A DNA stretch of 64,000 nucleotides from Alishewanella jeotgali KCTC 22429 (GCF_000245735.1 NZ_AHTH01000017.1:29305-93304), one strand, 5' to 3'. Counted from the first letter of the stretch, positions 38,695 to 49,334 are shown. Translations and numbers: made by a program. Notes: a model not told the origin generated them from the sequence alone.

Positions 38695-39168
38695 TTATAA
38701 CGCAGCCAATAGCACTTCGGCTTTACTGACTTCAAAGGTTTTTGGTGGTTCGACATTTAGCAGGGTAACAACACCATTCTCGACAATCATCGCATAGCGC
38801 TGCGACCGCAAACCACCAAAGTCGGCCGTTTCCATCGTTAGGCCAATGGCTTTATGAAAGCTGCCACCACCGTCGGCTAAAAAGGTAATTTCTTCCGCGT
38901 TCTGGCTATCCGCCCAGGCTTTCATCACAAAGGCGTCGTTGACAGCGGTACAAACGATAGTGTCCACGCCTTTAGCTTTAATTTGATCGGCCAGCGCAAT
39001 ATAGCCTGGCAAATGCGCTGCAGAACAGGTCGGCGTGAACGCACCCGGCACCGCAAATAACACCACTTTTTTACCGGCGAAAATCTCACTGGTGGTAGGG
39101 TTTTTCATGCCATCGGCTGTTAATTGTGAGAAGCTGACTTCTGGTAATCTATCGCCTACTTTAATCAT
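38695..39168 (-). CDS. Peroxiredoxin, Prx5 type
   Basis: 157 residues of the Prx5/AhpC-TSA fold. The peroxidatic Cys lies in PGAFTPTCSAAHLPG near residue 48, the Prx5 signature, and FGGLRSQRYAMIVENG near residue 118 carries the conserved Arg. It reduces hydrogen peroxide and alkyl hydroperoxides in the cytoplasm. No glutaredoxin domain is fused, unlike the longer hybrid Prx5 proteins. It is monocistronic by its terminator and by its distance to rsmJ. Confidence 0.9.
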   Translation of the reverse strand: MIKVGDRLPEVSFSQLTADGMKNPTTSEIFAGKKVVLFAVPGAFTPTCSAAHLPGYIALADQIKAKGVDTIVCTAVNDAFVMKAWADSQNAEEITFLADGGGSFHKAIGLTMETADFGGLRSQRYAMIVENGVVTLLNVEPPKTFEVSKAEVLLAAL

Positions 39169-39213
39169 TGCTTATTCCTTAGTGCGCCATGGCGCAAAGC
39201 TATTAAATTAACA

Positions 39214-39957
39214 TCAGGCAATCGCCTGATTTATATACACATCAAAGCGGTTATTCTTGCCCTTTACCACTAGCTGCGGGCTTTGTTGCGCCAGCACTTC
39301 AGCATAACCGGGGCGTTTTACCACCACGCGGTAGCGCGCCAGCTGTAACGCCGGCGCCAGCAGCGCATCGGCATCGGTATCGCTGCCCACCACGTCATGA
39401 AAGGCGCGCATTTCTTTTTTTACCAGTGCCGATTTTTCGCGTGGTGGGAACATCGGATCCAGATAGACCACATCGGCTGGCGGCAGTTCCGTCAGCGCCT
39501 GCAATGCCGGGGCAAAATGCAGCTGCATTCGCGCCGCGAGCTCTGCTGTCGCCGGATTGGCCGCGGCCCGGCGCAAACCATCATACAGCAGTGCCGCCAC
39601 CAGCGGATTGCGCTCTACCAAGGTCACAGCGGCACCGAGATTGGCCAGCACTAAGGCATCACGCCCTAAACCGGCGGTGGCATCAATAATACTCAGGTTG
39701 CGCTTTTTGTTCAGGCCACAGGCCTTGGCAATGGCTTCGTCTTTGCCACCACCAAACTGACGCCGGTAACTGGCCGCACCGCTGGCAAAATCGACCAGAA
39801 TATCGCCCTGCTTTGGTAGATCGGCATGGCGCAATACCAGCGCCTGATCTGCCCAACAGAGGTACCAACCAGCAGGCTCAGTAATAACCGTTAACGGGAA
39901 ACGCTGTTGTAGCTCATCGGCATAGTCCGCCGGTAAGGAGGTGAGCAATACACTCAT
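39214..39957 (-). CDS. rsmJ: 16S rRNA (guanine(1516)-N(2))-methyltransferase RsmJ
   Basis: 247 residues. RRQFGGGKDEAIAKACG, then DATAGLGRDALVLANLGAAV (the SAM loop, about 92-111), and VVYLDPMFPPREKSALVKKEM are the RsmJ (YhiQ) signatures; the DPMFPP motif is the N2-guanine methyltransferase catalytic motif. It overlaps the downstream end of the Tag-like gene by 4 bases. Confidence 0.93.
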   Translation of the reverse strand: MSVLLTSLPADYADELQQRFPLTVITEPAGWYLCWADQALVLRHADLPKQGDILVDFASGAASYRRQFGGGKDEAIAKACGLNKKRNLSIIDATAGLGRDALVLANLGAAVTLVERNPLVAALLYDGLRRAAANPATAELAARMQLHFAPALQALTELPPADVVYLDPMFPPREKSALVKKEMRAFHDVVGSDTDADALLAPALQLARYRVVVKRPGYAEVLAQQSPQLVVKGKNNRFDVYINQAIA

Positions 39958-40688
39958 TGCTGCATCCCGGCATAGTTTTCGCCAATACTCAGCGCTATGG
40001 TTTGACTAATTTGCTGTAAACTCAGTCCGGATTCCTGCTGCCACTGATTAAACTGCTGCTGGATCTGTTGCAGGCTTTTTTTACTGCTAATGCTGCCATC
40101 AAACACACCATAGGCTTTCAGATAGGCTTCAACATCCTGAGTCAGCAAAAAGGTATCTTTACCGATGGCACGCAGCGCATAAGGACCGGTATTGCCACCC
40201 AGCCGGGCACCATGCTTCTTCAGATAAGCCCAAAGCCCGATAATATCGCTTGTTGGCCAGTTGGCGATAAAGTTCGCAAAGCTGCCATGCTCACGCTGCA
40301 GATGATAAATCATCAGCGCATTATCACGGATGGTAAACACCTTGCTTAAATTACGGATAATCCGGGGGTCCTGCGCTTTTTGCTCCAGCATTTCATCACT
40401 GAGCAGCAGCATTTTTTCGATATCAAAGTCGAAAAACACTTCGCAAAAACCCGGCCATTTTTGCCGCACCACCCGCCAGACAAAGCCAGACTGAAAAATT
40501 TTCTTGGTCAGCTCGGCTAACAGCAAATTATCCGGCAAGGCCGAAAGTTCAGCAGTAGTGCGTGGTTCACTCAGCAAAGCACGCAGCGCCGCCGGGCCGC
40601 CTTTACGGGCCTCGGCGCGCTGTAAGATCAGTTTAAAAGATTCTGCCTGACGCAAGCGTCTAACCTCGATCGTGGCCGTGTCAGTCAC
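39954..40688 (-). CDS. DNA-3-methyladenine glycosylase I family protein
   Basis: 244 residues. The family core RKGGPAALRALLSEP, IFQSGFVWRVVRQKWPGFCEVFFDFD and GGNTGPYALRAIGKDTFLLTQDVEAYL resembles database proteins named DNA-3-methyladenine glycosylase I, which remove alkylated adenine. The zinc-binding residues of E. coli Tag are not obvious, so the exact substrate is uncertain. It overlaps rsmJ by 4 bases and is co-transcribed. Confidence 0.62.
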   Translation of the reverse strand: MTDTATIEVRRLRQAESFKLILQRAEARKGGPAALRALLSEPRTTAELSALPDNLLLAELTKKIFQSGFVWRVVRQKWPGFCEVFFDFDIEKMLLLSDEMLEQKAQDPRIIRNLSKVFTIRDNALMIYHLQREHGSFANFIANWPTSDIIGLWAYLKKHGARLGGNTGPYALRAIGKDTFLLTQDVEAYLKAYGVFDGSISSKKSLQQIQQQFNQWQQESGLSLQQISQTIALSIGENYAGMQQ

Positions 40689-40708
40689 GGCCCTTAGCGT
40701 TGGAAGGA

Positions 40709-41215
40709 TTAATAGGTTACTTCATTAACCAGCGTACATTGACCGTTAACCAGTTGCACCTGCGGCTTAGGTACCACCGCACAGTCAGACATCCGGCCCA
40801 GCCGCAGATTCTCTGCCTCTGCTGCCTGATTATAGGCTTCCAGTTTCTTTAACAGTGCCGCCTGATCCTTACCTTTGGTCGAGACCGCGACATATTCCGC
40901 CGGCCCCCCACAAGGCTTATGCCCCAGCGGTAATACCAGACACTGCTGCACATTGTCAGCACTTTTATCTGCAATCAACGCCAGCACTTCGCGGCGCAGC
41001 TCGTTGACGTCAGCGACTTGCTCAATTTGACTCATCAGTTGCTTCCTCGCTTGGGTCGCTTTTATCGGATCACGCTGCGGATCAATGGCTTCTACCAGCG
41101 GCGCTGGTGCAACCCGGGCTTCACCGGTACCGGCCGCCTGTTGGCAGGCGCTGAGTGTTAAGGCTGCCGTCGCCAGCAACAGCGGGAATAGCTTGCGCGG
41201 GATTCGCTTGCTCAT
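40709..41215 (-). CDS. Small hypothetical lipoprotein
   Basis: 168 residues, not recognised as a known family. A lipoprotein signal ends at the lipobox LSAC (Cys near 24), followed by a low-complexity linker and a mature domain with three cysteines (QQCLVLPLGHKPCGG and MSDCAVVPKP, plus NGQCTLV), which could form a disulfide. It is between prlC and the Tag-like gene on the same strand. Envelope location is predicted; its role is unknown. Confidence 0.6.
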   Translation of the reverse strand: MSKRIPRKLFPLLLATAALTLSACQQAAGTGEARVAPAPLVEAIDPQRDPIKATQARKQLMSQIEQVADVNELRREVLALIADKSADNVQQCLVLPLGHKPCGGPAEYVAVSTKGKDQAALLKKLEAYNQAAEAENLRLGRMSDCAVVPKPQVQLVNGQCTLVNEVTY

Positions 41216-41246
41216 AGATTGTCCTTAAACTAATACAGTATCCAGT

Positions 41247-43298
41247 TTAACTGGCAATGCCCATATGTCGCAGCAAGGCCTCATTTGATGGCTCGCGACC
41301 ACGGAAACCTTTAAATAGCTCCATTGGCTCGGCACTGCCACCGCGCTCTAAAATCCAGTGCAGGAAATCCTGGCCGGTTTGCGGGTTAAATACGCCTTCT
41401 TCTTCAAAACGGCTAAAGGCATCGGCCGATAACACTTCGGCCCACAGGTAACTATAATAGCCTGCGGCATAGCCACCGGCAAAGATATGACCAAAACTGT
41501 GTTGAAAACGGTTAAAGCGTGGCGGCACTATCACCGATACCTGGCTGCGCACCTCATCCAGCAATTGCTGGACCCGACCGCCCAAAGCCGGGTCGTACTC
41601 GGCATGCAGCCGCATATCAAACAGGGCAAACTCCAGTTGCCGCACTAAAAACAGCGCCGACTGGAAGTTTTTCGCCGCCAGCATTTTTTGCAGCAAGTCG
41701 GCCGGCAGTGGCTCGCCGCTTTCATAATGGCCGGAGATCAGCTGCAACGCCTCAGGCGCCCAGCACCAGTTTTCTAAAAACTGGCTTGGTAACTCGACCG
41801 CATCCCAGGCCACACCATTAATACCGGCCACCGCAGCAGCATCGACCTGGGTTAGCATATGATGCAAGCCATGACCAAACTCATGGAACAGGGTAATCAC
41901 TTCATCGTGGGTAAAGAGAGCTGGCTTGCCACCGACCGGTTTATTAAAGTTACAGGTTAAATAGGCGACCGGGGTTTGCAGCTGGCCATCGGCCAGCCAG
42001 CGCCGGCCACGGCAATCATCCATCCAGGCACCGCCTCGTTTTTTGCTGCGGGCATACAAATCCAGATAAAAGCTGCCGCGCAAGCTGCCATCGGCGGCGA
42101 AAATATCATAAAACTGTACATCCGGGTGCCAGACATCGACGCCGTCACGCGCCCTAATCCGAATACCAAACAGTTTTTCTAATACGATAAATAAGCCCGG
42201 CACCACCTTAGTGGCCGGAAAATAAGGCCGTAACTGCTCATCCGATACCGCGTAACGGGCTTGCTTTAACTTTTCGGCATAGTAGCTGATATCCCAAGCG
42301 TTTAAGCTGCTGACACCATACTCAGTTTGCGCAAAGGCGCTAAGCTCTGCCAAATCACGCTGCGCCTGTGGTTTCGCCCGGCGCGCTAAATCAGTTAAAA
42401 AGTCCAGCACCTGCGCCGGGTTATCGGCCATCTTGGTCGCCAACGACTCTTCGGCGGCATTACTAAAGTCCAGCAGCTGCGCCAGCTCATGTTTTAAGGC
42501 CAGGGTTTCTTCAATAATGGCGCTGTTATCAAACTGCCCGGCCGTCGGGCCCTGATCAGAAGCGCGGGTACAATAGGCGCTGTACATTGTTTCGCGCAGG
42601 GCCGCATTATCGGCATAGGTCATCACCGCGATATAGCTGGGGAACTCCAGCGTAAACACCCAACCGCTTAGCTCACGGCTTTGCGCCTCTTCAGCCGCCG
42701 CAATACGTGCATCCTCCGGTAAACCAGCGAGCTCAGCCTCATCTGTGACCTGTTTAAACCAGGCCTGAGTCGCATCCAGCGTATTGTTGGAAAAGGTGGA
42801 GCTTAATTCCGACAGCCGGCTTTGGATCTCGCCATAGCGCTGCTTTTTCTGCTCTGGCAAACCGATACCGGATAACTTGAAATCACGCAGCGCATTGGTC
42901 ACCACCTTTTGTTGCGCGGTCGTCAAACCGGCAAACTCCGGACTTTGCGCCAGCGCCTGATACTTTTGATACAGGCCCTCATGCTGCCCCAGCCAGGTGC
43001 TAAAATCAGATAACAGCGGCAAACAGCTCTCGTATGCCGCTCGCAGCTCCGGGCTGTTGGCCACAGAATTTAAATGCGATACCGGTGACCAGAGCTTATT
43101 TAGCCGATCCGAACCCTGCTCTAACTGCTCCACTATCGCCTGCCAACTGTTCTCGCTACTGGCAACCACCTGCTCAACCACGGCTCTGGCGTCACTGATC
43201 GCCTGCTCCACCGCAGGTTTTACCTGCTCGGGCTGAATTTTCGAAAAGGGTGGTAAGTCAGTAAAGCTAAGTAACGGATTATCGCTCACGGCAGTCAT
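41247..43298 (-). CDS. prlC: Oligopeptidase A (M3 family metallopeptidase)
   Basis: About 683 residues, the normal size. The zinc motif HEFGHGLHHM lies about residue 468 of the chosen start. The start MTAVSDNPLLSF at 43298 has AGGA 9 bases upstream; an in-frame ATG 23 codons earlier would add an unlikely segment. Oligopeptidase A degrades cytoplasmic peptides such as cleaved signal peptides and recycles peptide products. It is followed by the lipoprotein gene after 31 bases. Confidence 0.96.
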   Translation of the reverse strand: MTAVSDNPLLSFTDLPPFSKIQPEQVKPAVEQAISDARAVVEQVVASSENSWQAIVEQLEQGSDRLNKLWSPVSHLNSVANSPELRAAYESCLPLLSDFSTWLGQHEGLYQKYQALAQSPEFAGLTTAQQKVVTNALRDFKLSGIGLPEQKKQRYGEIQSRLSELSSTFSNNTLDATQAWFKQVTDEAELAGLPEDARIAAAEEAQSRELSGWVFTLEFPSYIAVMTYADNAALRETMYSAYCTRASDQGPTAGQFDNSAIIEETLALKHELAQLLDFSNAAEESLATKMADNPAQVLDFLTDLARRAKPQAQRDLAELSAFAQTEYGVSSLNAWDISYYAEKLKQARYAVSDEQLRPYFPATKVVPGLFIVLEKLFGIRIRARDGVDVWHPDVQFYDIFAADGSLRGSFYLDLYARSKKRGGAWMDDCRGRRWLADGQLQTPVAYLTCNFNKPVGGKPALFTHDEVITLFHEFGHGLHHMLTQVDAAAVAGINGVAWDAVELPSQFLENWCWAPEALQLISGHYESGEPLPADLLQKMLAAKNFQSALFLVRQLEFALFDMRLHAEYDPALGGRVQQLLDEVRSQVSVIVPPRFNRFQHSFGHIFAGGYAAGYYSYLWAEVLSADAFSRFEEEGVFNPQTGQDFLHWILERGGSAEPMELFKGFRGREPSNEALLRHMGIAS

Positions 43299-43505
43299 CG
43301 GCAGGGTTCCTGTAAAATTCGCTATTGTGAATATGTTGGGGCCGGCGGGCATATTGTCAAGCGCCAATAGCCGTGTGTTTGCTAAATCCTGCGGCTTGAC
43401 GCTTGTATTGCGCGCGGGTTAGCCCTATATCTGCTCTATCTATCAACTTAGGGTTTAACCTTAAATTCCGGTTCATCTTTACCCTATTAACTGACAGGCC
43501 CTGTT

Positions 43506-44861
43506 ATGACTCGTCATTATAATTATCTTGCTATCGGTGCTGGTAGCGGCGGTATCGCCTCAGCTAACCGTGCTGCCCAACGCGGTGCGACAGCGGCTGT
43601 TATTGAAGCCAAAGCCGTAGGTGGTACCTGTGTTAATGTCGGCTGCGTACCGAAAAAGGTAATGTGGTACGGCGCCCATATTGCTGAAGCGGTAAAGTAT
43701 AGCCCGAGCTATGGTTTTAACCTGGAACAGCAAGGCTTTGCCTGGGACACACTGGTCAAAAACCGTGAAGCCTATATTGAGCGTATTCATGGCGCCTATC
43801 AGCGTGGTTTTGCCAGTAATGGCGTGGAACTGATCCAGGGCTTTGCCCGTTTTGTCGACCACAGAACAGTGGAAGTCAACGGTGAGCGCATTACCGCCGA
43901 TCATATCACTATTGCCGTTGGCGGCCGCCCGACCAAACCTGATATTCCGGGAGCTGAGCTGGGGATCGACTCCGACGGCTTTTTTGCCCTGACGCAACAA
44001 CCTACCAAAGCAGTCGTCGTCGGTGCCGGCTATATCGCAGTAGAAATTGCCGGTGTGTTGCATGCCCTTGGCACTGAAACGCATTTATTGGTGCGGGGCG
44101 ATCGGCCACTGCGCAGCTTTGATCGCGATATTACCGACGCCCTGCTCAGCCGGATGCAGCAGGATGAACTGCAATTGCATACCGAAGCCGAAGTAGCGAA
44201 AGTAGAAGCCGCCGGCGAAGGCCGGCTAACCGTTTATCTGAAAAATGGCAGTATCCTGTTTAATGTCGATTGTCTGATCTGGGCCATTGGCCGTGAACCG
44301 GCAACCGATCAGCTTAACCTGGCCGCCGCCGGTGTGGTGCCAGATAGCGAAGGCTTTATCCGCACCGATGCCTATCAAAATACCAATGTACCTGGCATTT
44401 ATGCCGTCGGTGATATTACCGGCGAAGCACAACTGACGCCGGTGGCAGTAAAAGCCGGCCGTATGCTGGCCGAGCGCTTATTTAACCCGGCTATGCCGGA
44501 TGCGAAAATGGACTATTCGCTGATCCCCACTATCGTCTTTAGCCACCCGCCGATTGGCACTATTGGTCTGACCGAACAGCAAGCCATAGCGCAGTATGGC
44601 AAAGAGCAGATTAAAGTGTATCGCTCCAGCTTTGCGGCGATGTACAACGCCATTACCCCGCATCGTGCGCTCAGTACCTTTAAACTGGTGTGCTTAGGCG
44701 CAGAAGAAAAAGTTATTGGCCTGCATGGTATTGGCGAGGGCATGGACGAGGTGCTGCAGGGCTTTGCCGTTGCCATAAAAATGGGCGCTACCAAGGCTGA
44801 CTTTGATGCCACCGTCGCGCTGCATCCAACGTCGGCGGAAGAGTTTGTTACAATGCGCTAG
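43506..44861 (+). CDS. gor: Glutathione-disulfide reductase
   Basis: 451 residues, FAD- and NADPH-dependent. N-terminal [17 protein letters not shown] is the FAD motif, [13 protein letters not shown] (about 39-51) is the redox disulfide, [17 protein letters not shown] (about 176-192) is the NADPH domain, and [12 protein letters not shown] at the C-terminus carries the catalytic His. [10 protein letters not shown] after the second motif has the arginine expected for NADPH preference. It is preceded by a 138-base promoter-bearing gap with no visible OxyR site that I can defend. Confidence 0.96.
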   Translation: MTRHYNYLAIGAGSGGIASANRAAQRGATAAVIEAKAVGGTCVNVGCVPKKVMWYGAHIAEAVKYSPSYGFNLEQQGFAWDTLVKNREAYIERIHGAYQRGFASNGVELIQGFARFVDHRTVEVNGERITADHITIAVGGRPTKPDIPGAELGIDSDGFFALTQQPTKAVVVGAGYIAVEIAGVLHALGTETHLLVRGDRPLRSFDRDITDALLSRMQQDELQLHTEAEVAKVEAAGEGRLTVYLKNGSILFNVDCLIWAIGREPATDQLNLAAAGVVPDSEGFIRTDAYQNTNVPGIYAVGDITGEAQLTPVAVKAGRMLAERLFNPAMPDAKMDYSLIPTIVFSHPPIGTIGLTEQQAIAQYGKEQIKVYRSSFAAMYNAITPHRALSTFKLVCLGAEEKVIGLHGIGEGMDEVLQGFAVAIKMGATKADFDATVALHPTSAEEFVTMR

Positions 44862-45044
44862 CGTAATAGCGCCGGTGATGTTCTGGCCGGCGTATCGCAA
44901 CCTTGTTATGGCAGCAGTATTCTCCTGTAATGATGGGGGGCGGATGACCAAAACCCCACTCTTACAGACTTTTTTCGCAGAATTACTGGCAAGCCTTAAC
45001 AAGTCTGGTTACAGTAAAGTGATAACTTTTTGCTTAGGCTGGGC
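44862..45044. other. Gap with a hairpin after gor
   Basis: GCGCCGG and CCGGCG arms near 44868-44892 form a short hairpin after the gor stop without a T run. The rest is the leader of the PAS-GGDEF gene. No ORF or RNA gene is supported. Confidence 0.4.
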
Positions 45045-46391
45045 ATGGACAAAAAGTCAGAACCGGTTAGCTCCTCTATCGAACAGTTGTTCGGCCCATT
45101 GGCCGAACTGGCGCGGCATTTACCCTGCTTTTTATATCAGTTAAAACAAACCCCCGATCAGCAATTCCATTATGTTTACGCCTCGGAAAACAGCGAAGCC
45201 CTATTTGGTATTCCGGCGCAGGCGATTATGCAGGATGCCAGCCTGCTGCTTGACCGTATCCACCCGGCTGATGCCGAGCGGGTGTATCAAACGTCGGCCG
45301 AATGTGCGGCCCAACTTAAGCCCTGGCATGCTGAGCTGCGGATTATTCGTCCTGATGAGCGGATCGTCTGGTTAGAGGCCTTTGATTTTCCCAAAGTCTT
45401 GCCAGACGGCAGCATATTATTTAGTGGCTTTGCCAATGATGTCAGCCAGCGCAAAGACGCCGAGCAAAAATTACGGCAAAGTGAAGCTGAGTTTCGCGCT
45501 TTGGTTGAAAGCGCCCGCGATATCATTTTTACCTTAACGCCTGATGGTTGCTTAACCTATGTCTCACCGAGCTGGCAGGACATTTTGGGTCATCATCCGA
45601 CTGAGGTGATGGGCAACACCTTTGATCATTTTGTGCATCAGGACGATCTGGCGCGCTGCTTTGCCTTTATGCAAAGCTTACTGCTAACTGCCACCAAACA
45701 AGGCAGTATTGAATACCGGATCTTCCATAAAAATGGCCAGTTATGCTGGCATACCTCTACTGCCGCACCGATCTTTGATGCTGATGGGCATTTGCTCAAA
45801 TACGTCGGCGTTGCCAGAGACATTACCGAACAAAAACAACAACATCTCGAGCTTGCCAAACAAGCCTTTTATGACCCCCTGACCGGTTTAGCCAACCGGA
45901 CGCTGTTTTATAAAATGCTGGAGCAGCAGCTGGCCTTGTGTCAGTTACGCGGCGATACTCTGGCGTTATTATTTATCGATTTAGACCGTTTTAAACCGGT
46001 TAACGATTGCTATGGTCATGCGGTGGGTGATTTGGTACTACAGCAGGTGGCGCAGCGCTTACACAGCAGTACCCGCGCCGCCGATCTTAGCGGGCGTTTA
46101 AGCGGTGACGAATTTGTCGTGGTACTCACCGGCTTTATCAGCAGCCAGCCGTTACCGGCACAGGTACTGCCGCTGGCGGAACGGATTCAGCAACAAATCA
46201 GCGAACCTTATTCCGTTGCCGGTTTAACGGTCGATATCTCCTGCAGTATCGGCATTGCCCTGTTTCCGCAGGATAGTCGTGAACAACCGCAATTGCTGCA
46301 TCTGGCGGATATTGCCATGTATCAGGCTAAGAAACGCCATGCTGGGCAGGCCGTATGCTTTTATCAACCAGCAAACAGTAATCTACCGTAA
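45045..46391 (+). CDS. Sensory PAS-PAS-GGDEF diguanylate cyclase
   Basis: 448 residues: two PAS domains (about 30-150 and 155-270, the first weakly conserved, the second with DIIFTLTPDGCLTYVSPSWQDILG and a PAC tail GVARDITEQKQQ), then a GGDEF domain (about 275-440). The signature reads SGDEF, a variant still found in active cyclases, with FIDLDRFKPVND as the metal site. It makes the second messenger c-di-GMP if active. The start at 45045 has a weak TTAGG upstream. No EAL domain follows. Confidence 0.85.
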   Translation: MDKKSEPVSSSIEQLFGPLAELARHLPCFLYQLKQTPDQQFHYVYASENSEALFGIPAQAIMQDASLLLDRIHPADAERVYQTSAECAAQLKPWHAELRIIRPDERIVWLEAFDFPKVLPDGSILFSGFANDVSQRKDAEQKLRQSEAEFRALVESARDIIFTLTPDGCLTYVSPSWQDILGHHPTEVMGNTFDHFVHQDDLARCFAFMQSLLLTATKQGSIEYRIFHKNGQLCWHTSTAAPIFDADGHLLKYVGVARDITEQKQQHLELAKQAFYDPLTGLANRTLFYKMLEQQLALCQLRGDTLALLFIDLDRFKPVNDCYGHAVGDLVLQQVAQRLHSSTRAADLSGRLSGDEFVVVLTGFISSQPLPAQVLPLAERIQQQISEPYSVAGLTVDISCSIGIALFPQDSREQPQLLHLADIAMYQAKKRHAGQAVCFYQPANSNLP

Positions 46392-46404
46392 ATTCCGAGA
46401 TTGA

Positions 46405-46435
46405 TTAAAAAACAGCGCCGGCAATTGCCGGCGCT
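46405..46435 (-). terminator. Intrinsic terminator of the pitrilysin gene
   Basis: AGCGCCGGCAATTGCCGGCGCT is a perfect inverted repeat at 46414-46435; on the minus strand it is followed by GTTTTTT. It lies 26 bases after the pitrilysin stop and between convergent genes, so it may serve both. Confidence 0.9.
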
Positions 46436-46460
46436 ATGATTCAGTTAGCCGATATGGACG

Positions 46461-49334
46461 TTATTGCTTAGCCATCTGGCGCTGGAACTGAGCAATATCC
46501 GTTACCAGGCGCTGATTTGGCAAGCTGGCGAAGGGTTGCTCGCGGAAGCTGGTACCACGCATTTGCACCGATAAGCGGGCGGCCTGCGGGTTAAGCAGCG
46601 TTTGTTGGTAGAAGTCCTGCACATCCTTTAAGGTTACCTGCTCCACAGCCGCAATCAGTTGTTGCTTGGAATCGAAATCAAAGCGCTCGCGATACCAGTC
46701 ACTGACTAAAGGTCCCATTTCTTCCTGCAGATTTTTTGGTGGCTCGTTCAGACTAATCAGCAAGCTTTGCTTTAAGGTGGCAAATTGCTCCGGCGTGACC
46801 TGCTGCAGGGTTTGCCAATACTGCTGTTTAAATTCCTCAAAGCGCTGCTGCATATCAGCCGGGCCCTTGACCGGGGTCTGAATATACAAACCAAAACCGG
46901 TGTAATCGTTCAGATCAATCGCCGTACCACCCACAGCGTAAGCTAATTGCTCTTCGGTACGAAGTTTGTCAAACGCCTGATTGGAGAAGTGCGAAGCCAG
47001 CACACTGGCCGCTGCCCGGCTTGCCATCCCTTTAACCGGATGCACATGCATATCCACTAAGGCCACGTCTGTGACATCAATATCACGCTGCAGGGTAATC
47101 ACATCACCCGGCTTGGGTAACCAGAACGGGCTTTGTGTGTAAGGCGTTACCGTACGATCAGCCGGTAAGGCGGCCTGTAACTTGGCTACCAGAGTTTGCA
47201 CATCCTGCTTATCGTAATTACCAAAAGCAAACACCCGTACCTGATTTTGCTGCAGTGTACTGGCGATAAATTGCTGCAGATCGGCCGCCGTCATCGCCTG
47301 AGCTGTCGCAATTAACTGCTCCGGATTATAGCTGCCGCCACGATACAGGCTGTTAAAGGCCCAGAATGCCTGACGGAATGGTACCTGCCGGGTTTGGTTT
47401 GCCAGGCCCCGCACATAGCGGTCAACCGCCTGCGCATAACCGTCCGCCGTGATCTTCGGTGTTAAACCGGCTAATAATTGCTCCAGTAACAGCGGCTGCT
47501 TATCGGTAAAGCCGTCCAGGTTTAATATCAGGCCATTACCATCATTTAACCAAACATCCATGCCGGCAGCACTGGCTTCGGTGCGAAGTGCACTTTGCTC
47601 CAGGCTATACAGATCACGCCACAGCGCAAAGGCGACCCGGGCTTTAATATCCTGCTGTGCCGCCGGGCTATTCAGCACGATATCCAGCCGGCCCTTAGGT
47701 TGGTCGGCAAACGCCTGGCTTGGATATAACCAGGCCTTAATGCCCGGCTGCTCGACAACCAGCTCAGGTTTTTGCTGCGCGCTACGGGCTTTGATGGCGA
47801 AGCTTTCCGGTAATAAGCGGTTGACCATCGGCAGGTTTAACGCCACCAGCGGTTGTTGCCAGGCGGCTTTTTCTTCGGCAGTGATATCAACGATTTTATA
47901 TTTACCGACATGGCGGATCAGCTCGCTGTCATGTGGCTCCTGCTTGCTGATATACCACACCCGCAGATTGGCCGGTGTCAGCTGGGTTAACACATCATTG
48001 ATGGCCTCTGCATCAAAACGCTCGTAAATATAGGGGGCTGCCACCACATGTTTTACCGGCAGCTTTAACATCGCGGCGGTTAAACCGGCGACGTAGCCAA
48101 AACCATCGGTTTTCTCAAGAAACTGGAACTGATTGGCCAGGCTGGTTTTGATCTCGTTATAGTATTTGCTATCGACACCCTGCTGCTTAATCAGATCCAG
48201 ATACTGCATCACCACCGCCGTGATGGCTTCCCGCTGCTGCATACCGGCATCAGTCAGGTTCATATCTATCGCCAGGGTACCGTAGTTACCATAAAGATCA
48301 GGGGTCACCGAGACATTAAAGCTGGAAACCAGGCCTGCCGCTTTTAGCTGAGCGGCGGCAGTACCCGGCATTTCAGAACGTAATAAATACGCAATAAATT
48401 CATTGGGCTTAACCGCATACTGCTCGCTGTTGTTACGGATGGTAAAATCTAACCGCAGCTGTTTCACATCCTGATTCGGTACATAGTGAATGCGCTTCGC
48501 ACCAAACAGGCTATTATCCAGTTCGGCTGTTACCTTTGGGATCTCAATATCTTTATTGACGATCTCGCCAAAATGCTTACGCGCCAGCAGCTCCATCTCA
48601 GCCAGTGGCAAATTACTAATCAGCGCCAGCTTCATATTATTGGCCGAGTAGTACTTATCAAAATAGGCCAGCATTTCATCATGCAGCTTGCTACCCGGCT
48701 TGTCGCTCAGACTTTCCAGGCTGCCCGCCAGAAAACGGTTTGACGGGTGCTCGCCAAACATCCGACGCATCAGCTCAAACTGCGCCAGGAAATCCTGTTC
48801 ACGGCGCATTGACTGCTCGGCGTTGACGGCATTACGCTCTTTATCTGAATACTCAGGATAGAATTTCGGGCTTTTAAAGAAGTCAGAAAAACGATCTAAG
48901 GCCTCATCAAAGGCCTGATTGTTGATCTGCAGCATATAGTTGGTGATATCAAGCCAGGTATAGGCATTGGCGGCCCCGTTATGCTGACTGACAAAGTTGC
49001 TGTATTCCGCCGGATCCGGGTAGCGTTCAGTACCCATAAACAGCATATGCTCCAGATAATGCGCCAGGCCCTGCTGTGTCATCGGGTCTTGCAACATGCC
49101 GGCACCGACGCTCAGCGACACCGCTGAATTCTCAGTGGTTGGATCCGATACCAGGATCACCTCAATTTTATTCGGCAGGGTCAGGGTTTTATACTGGCGT
49201 TGATCGTTAGGGCTAACCAGAATCGCGGTAGCTTGTTGTTGCTCGACAGCGGTTCCTTGTGACACCGGTTGTTGCTGGGCACAGCCAGTGATTACAGCTA
49301 AAGCTACTGCACTGACAATAAACAGTTTTTTCAT
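46461..49334 (-). CDS. Pitrilysin-family insulinase-like M16 metallopeptidase
   Basis: 957 residues. A lipoprotein-like signal with lipobox VITGC (Cys near 18) precedes the M16 domains. The inverted zinc motif HYLEHMLFMG lies near residue 91, with the third ligand region EQ about 80 residues later in RNAVNAEQSMRREQ. Length and organisation (active N-half, inactive C-half) match protease III and related periplasmic insulinases, which degrade small polypeptides. The predicted lipid anchor distinguishes it from E. coli Ptr. Confidence 0.93.
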   Translation of the reverse strand: MKKLFIVSAVALAVITGCAQQQPVSQGTAVEQQQATAILVSPNDQRQYKTLTLPNKIEVILVSDPTTENSAVSLSVGAGMLQDPMTQQGLAHYLEHMLFMGTERYPDPAEYSNFVSQHNGAANAYTWLDITNYMLQINNQAFDEALDRFSDFFKSPKFYPEYSDKERNAVNAEQSMRREQDFLAQFELMRRMFGEHPSNRFLAGSLESLSDKPGSKLHDEMLAYFDKYYSANNMKLALISNLPLAEMELLARKHFGEIVNKDIEIPKVTAELDNSLFGAKRIHYVPNQDVKQLRLDFTIRNNSEQYAVKPNEFIAYLLRSEMPGTAAAQLKAAGLVSSFNVSVTPDLYGNYGTLAIDMNLTDAGMQQREAITAVVMQYLDLIKQQGVDSKYYNEIKTSLANQFQFLEKTDGFGYVAGLTAAMLKLPVKHVVAAPYIYERFDAEAINDVLTQLTPANLRVWYISKQEPHDSELIRHVGKYKIVDITAEEKAAWQQPLVALNLPMVNRLLPESFAIKARSAQQKPELVVEQPGIKAWLYPSQAFADQPKGRLDIVLNSPAAQQDIKARVAFALWRDLYSLEQSALRTEASAAGMDVWLNDGNGLILNLDGFTDKQPLLLEQLLAGLTPKITADGYAQAVDRYVRGLANQTRQVPFRQAFWAFNSLYRGGSYNPEQLIATAQAMTAADLQQFIASTLQQNQVRVFAFGNYDKQDVQTLVAKLQAALPADRTVTPYTQSPFWLPKPGDVITLQRDIDVTDVALVDMHVHPVKGMASRAAASVLASHFSNQAFDKLRTEEQLAYAVGGTAIDLNDYTGFGLYIQTPVKGPADMQQRFEEFKQQYWQTLQQVTPEQFATLKQSLLISLNEPPKNLQEEMGPLVSDWYRERFDFDSKQQLIAAVEQVTLKDVQDFYQQTLLNPQAARLSVQMRGTSFREQPFASLPNQRLVTDIAQFQRQMAKQ

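Noticed and set aside
47449..48027. 192-codon plus-strand frame inside the pitrilysin gene
   Set aside because: Antisense to a clearly conserved M16 protein; its Ser/Cys/Arg-rich sequence is typical of reversed GC-rich coding DNA.
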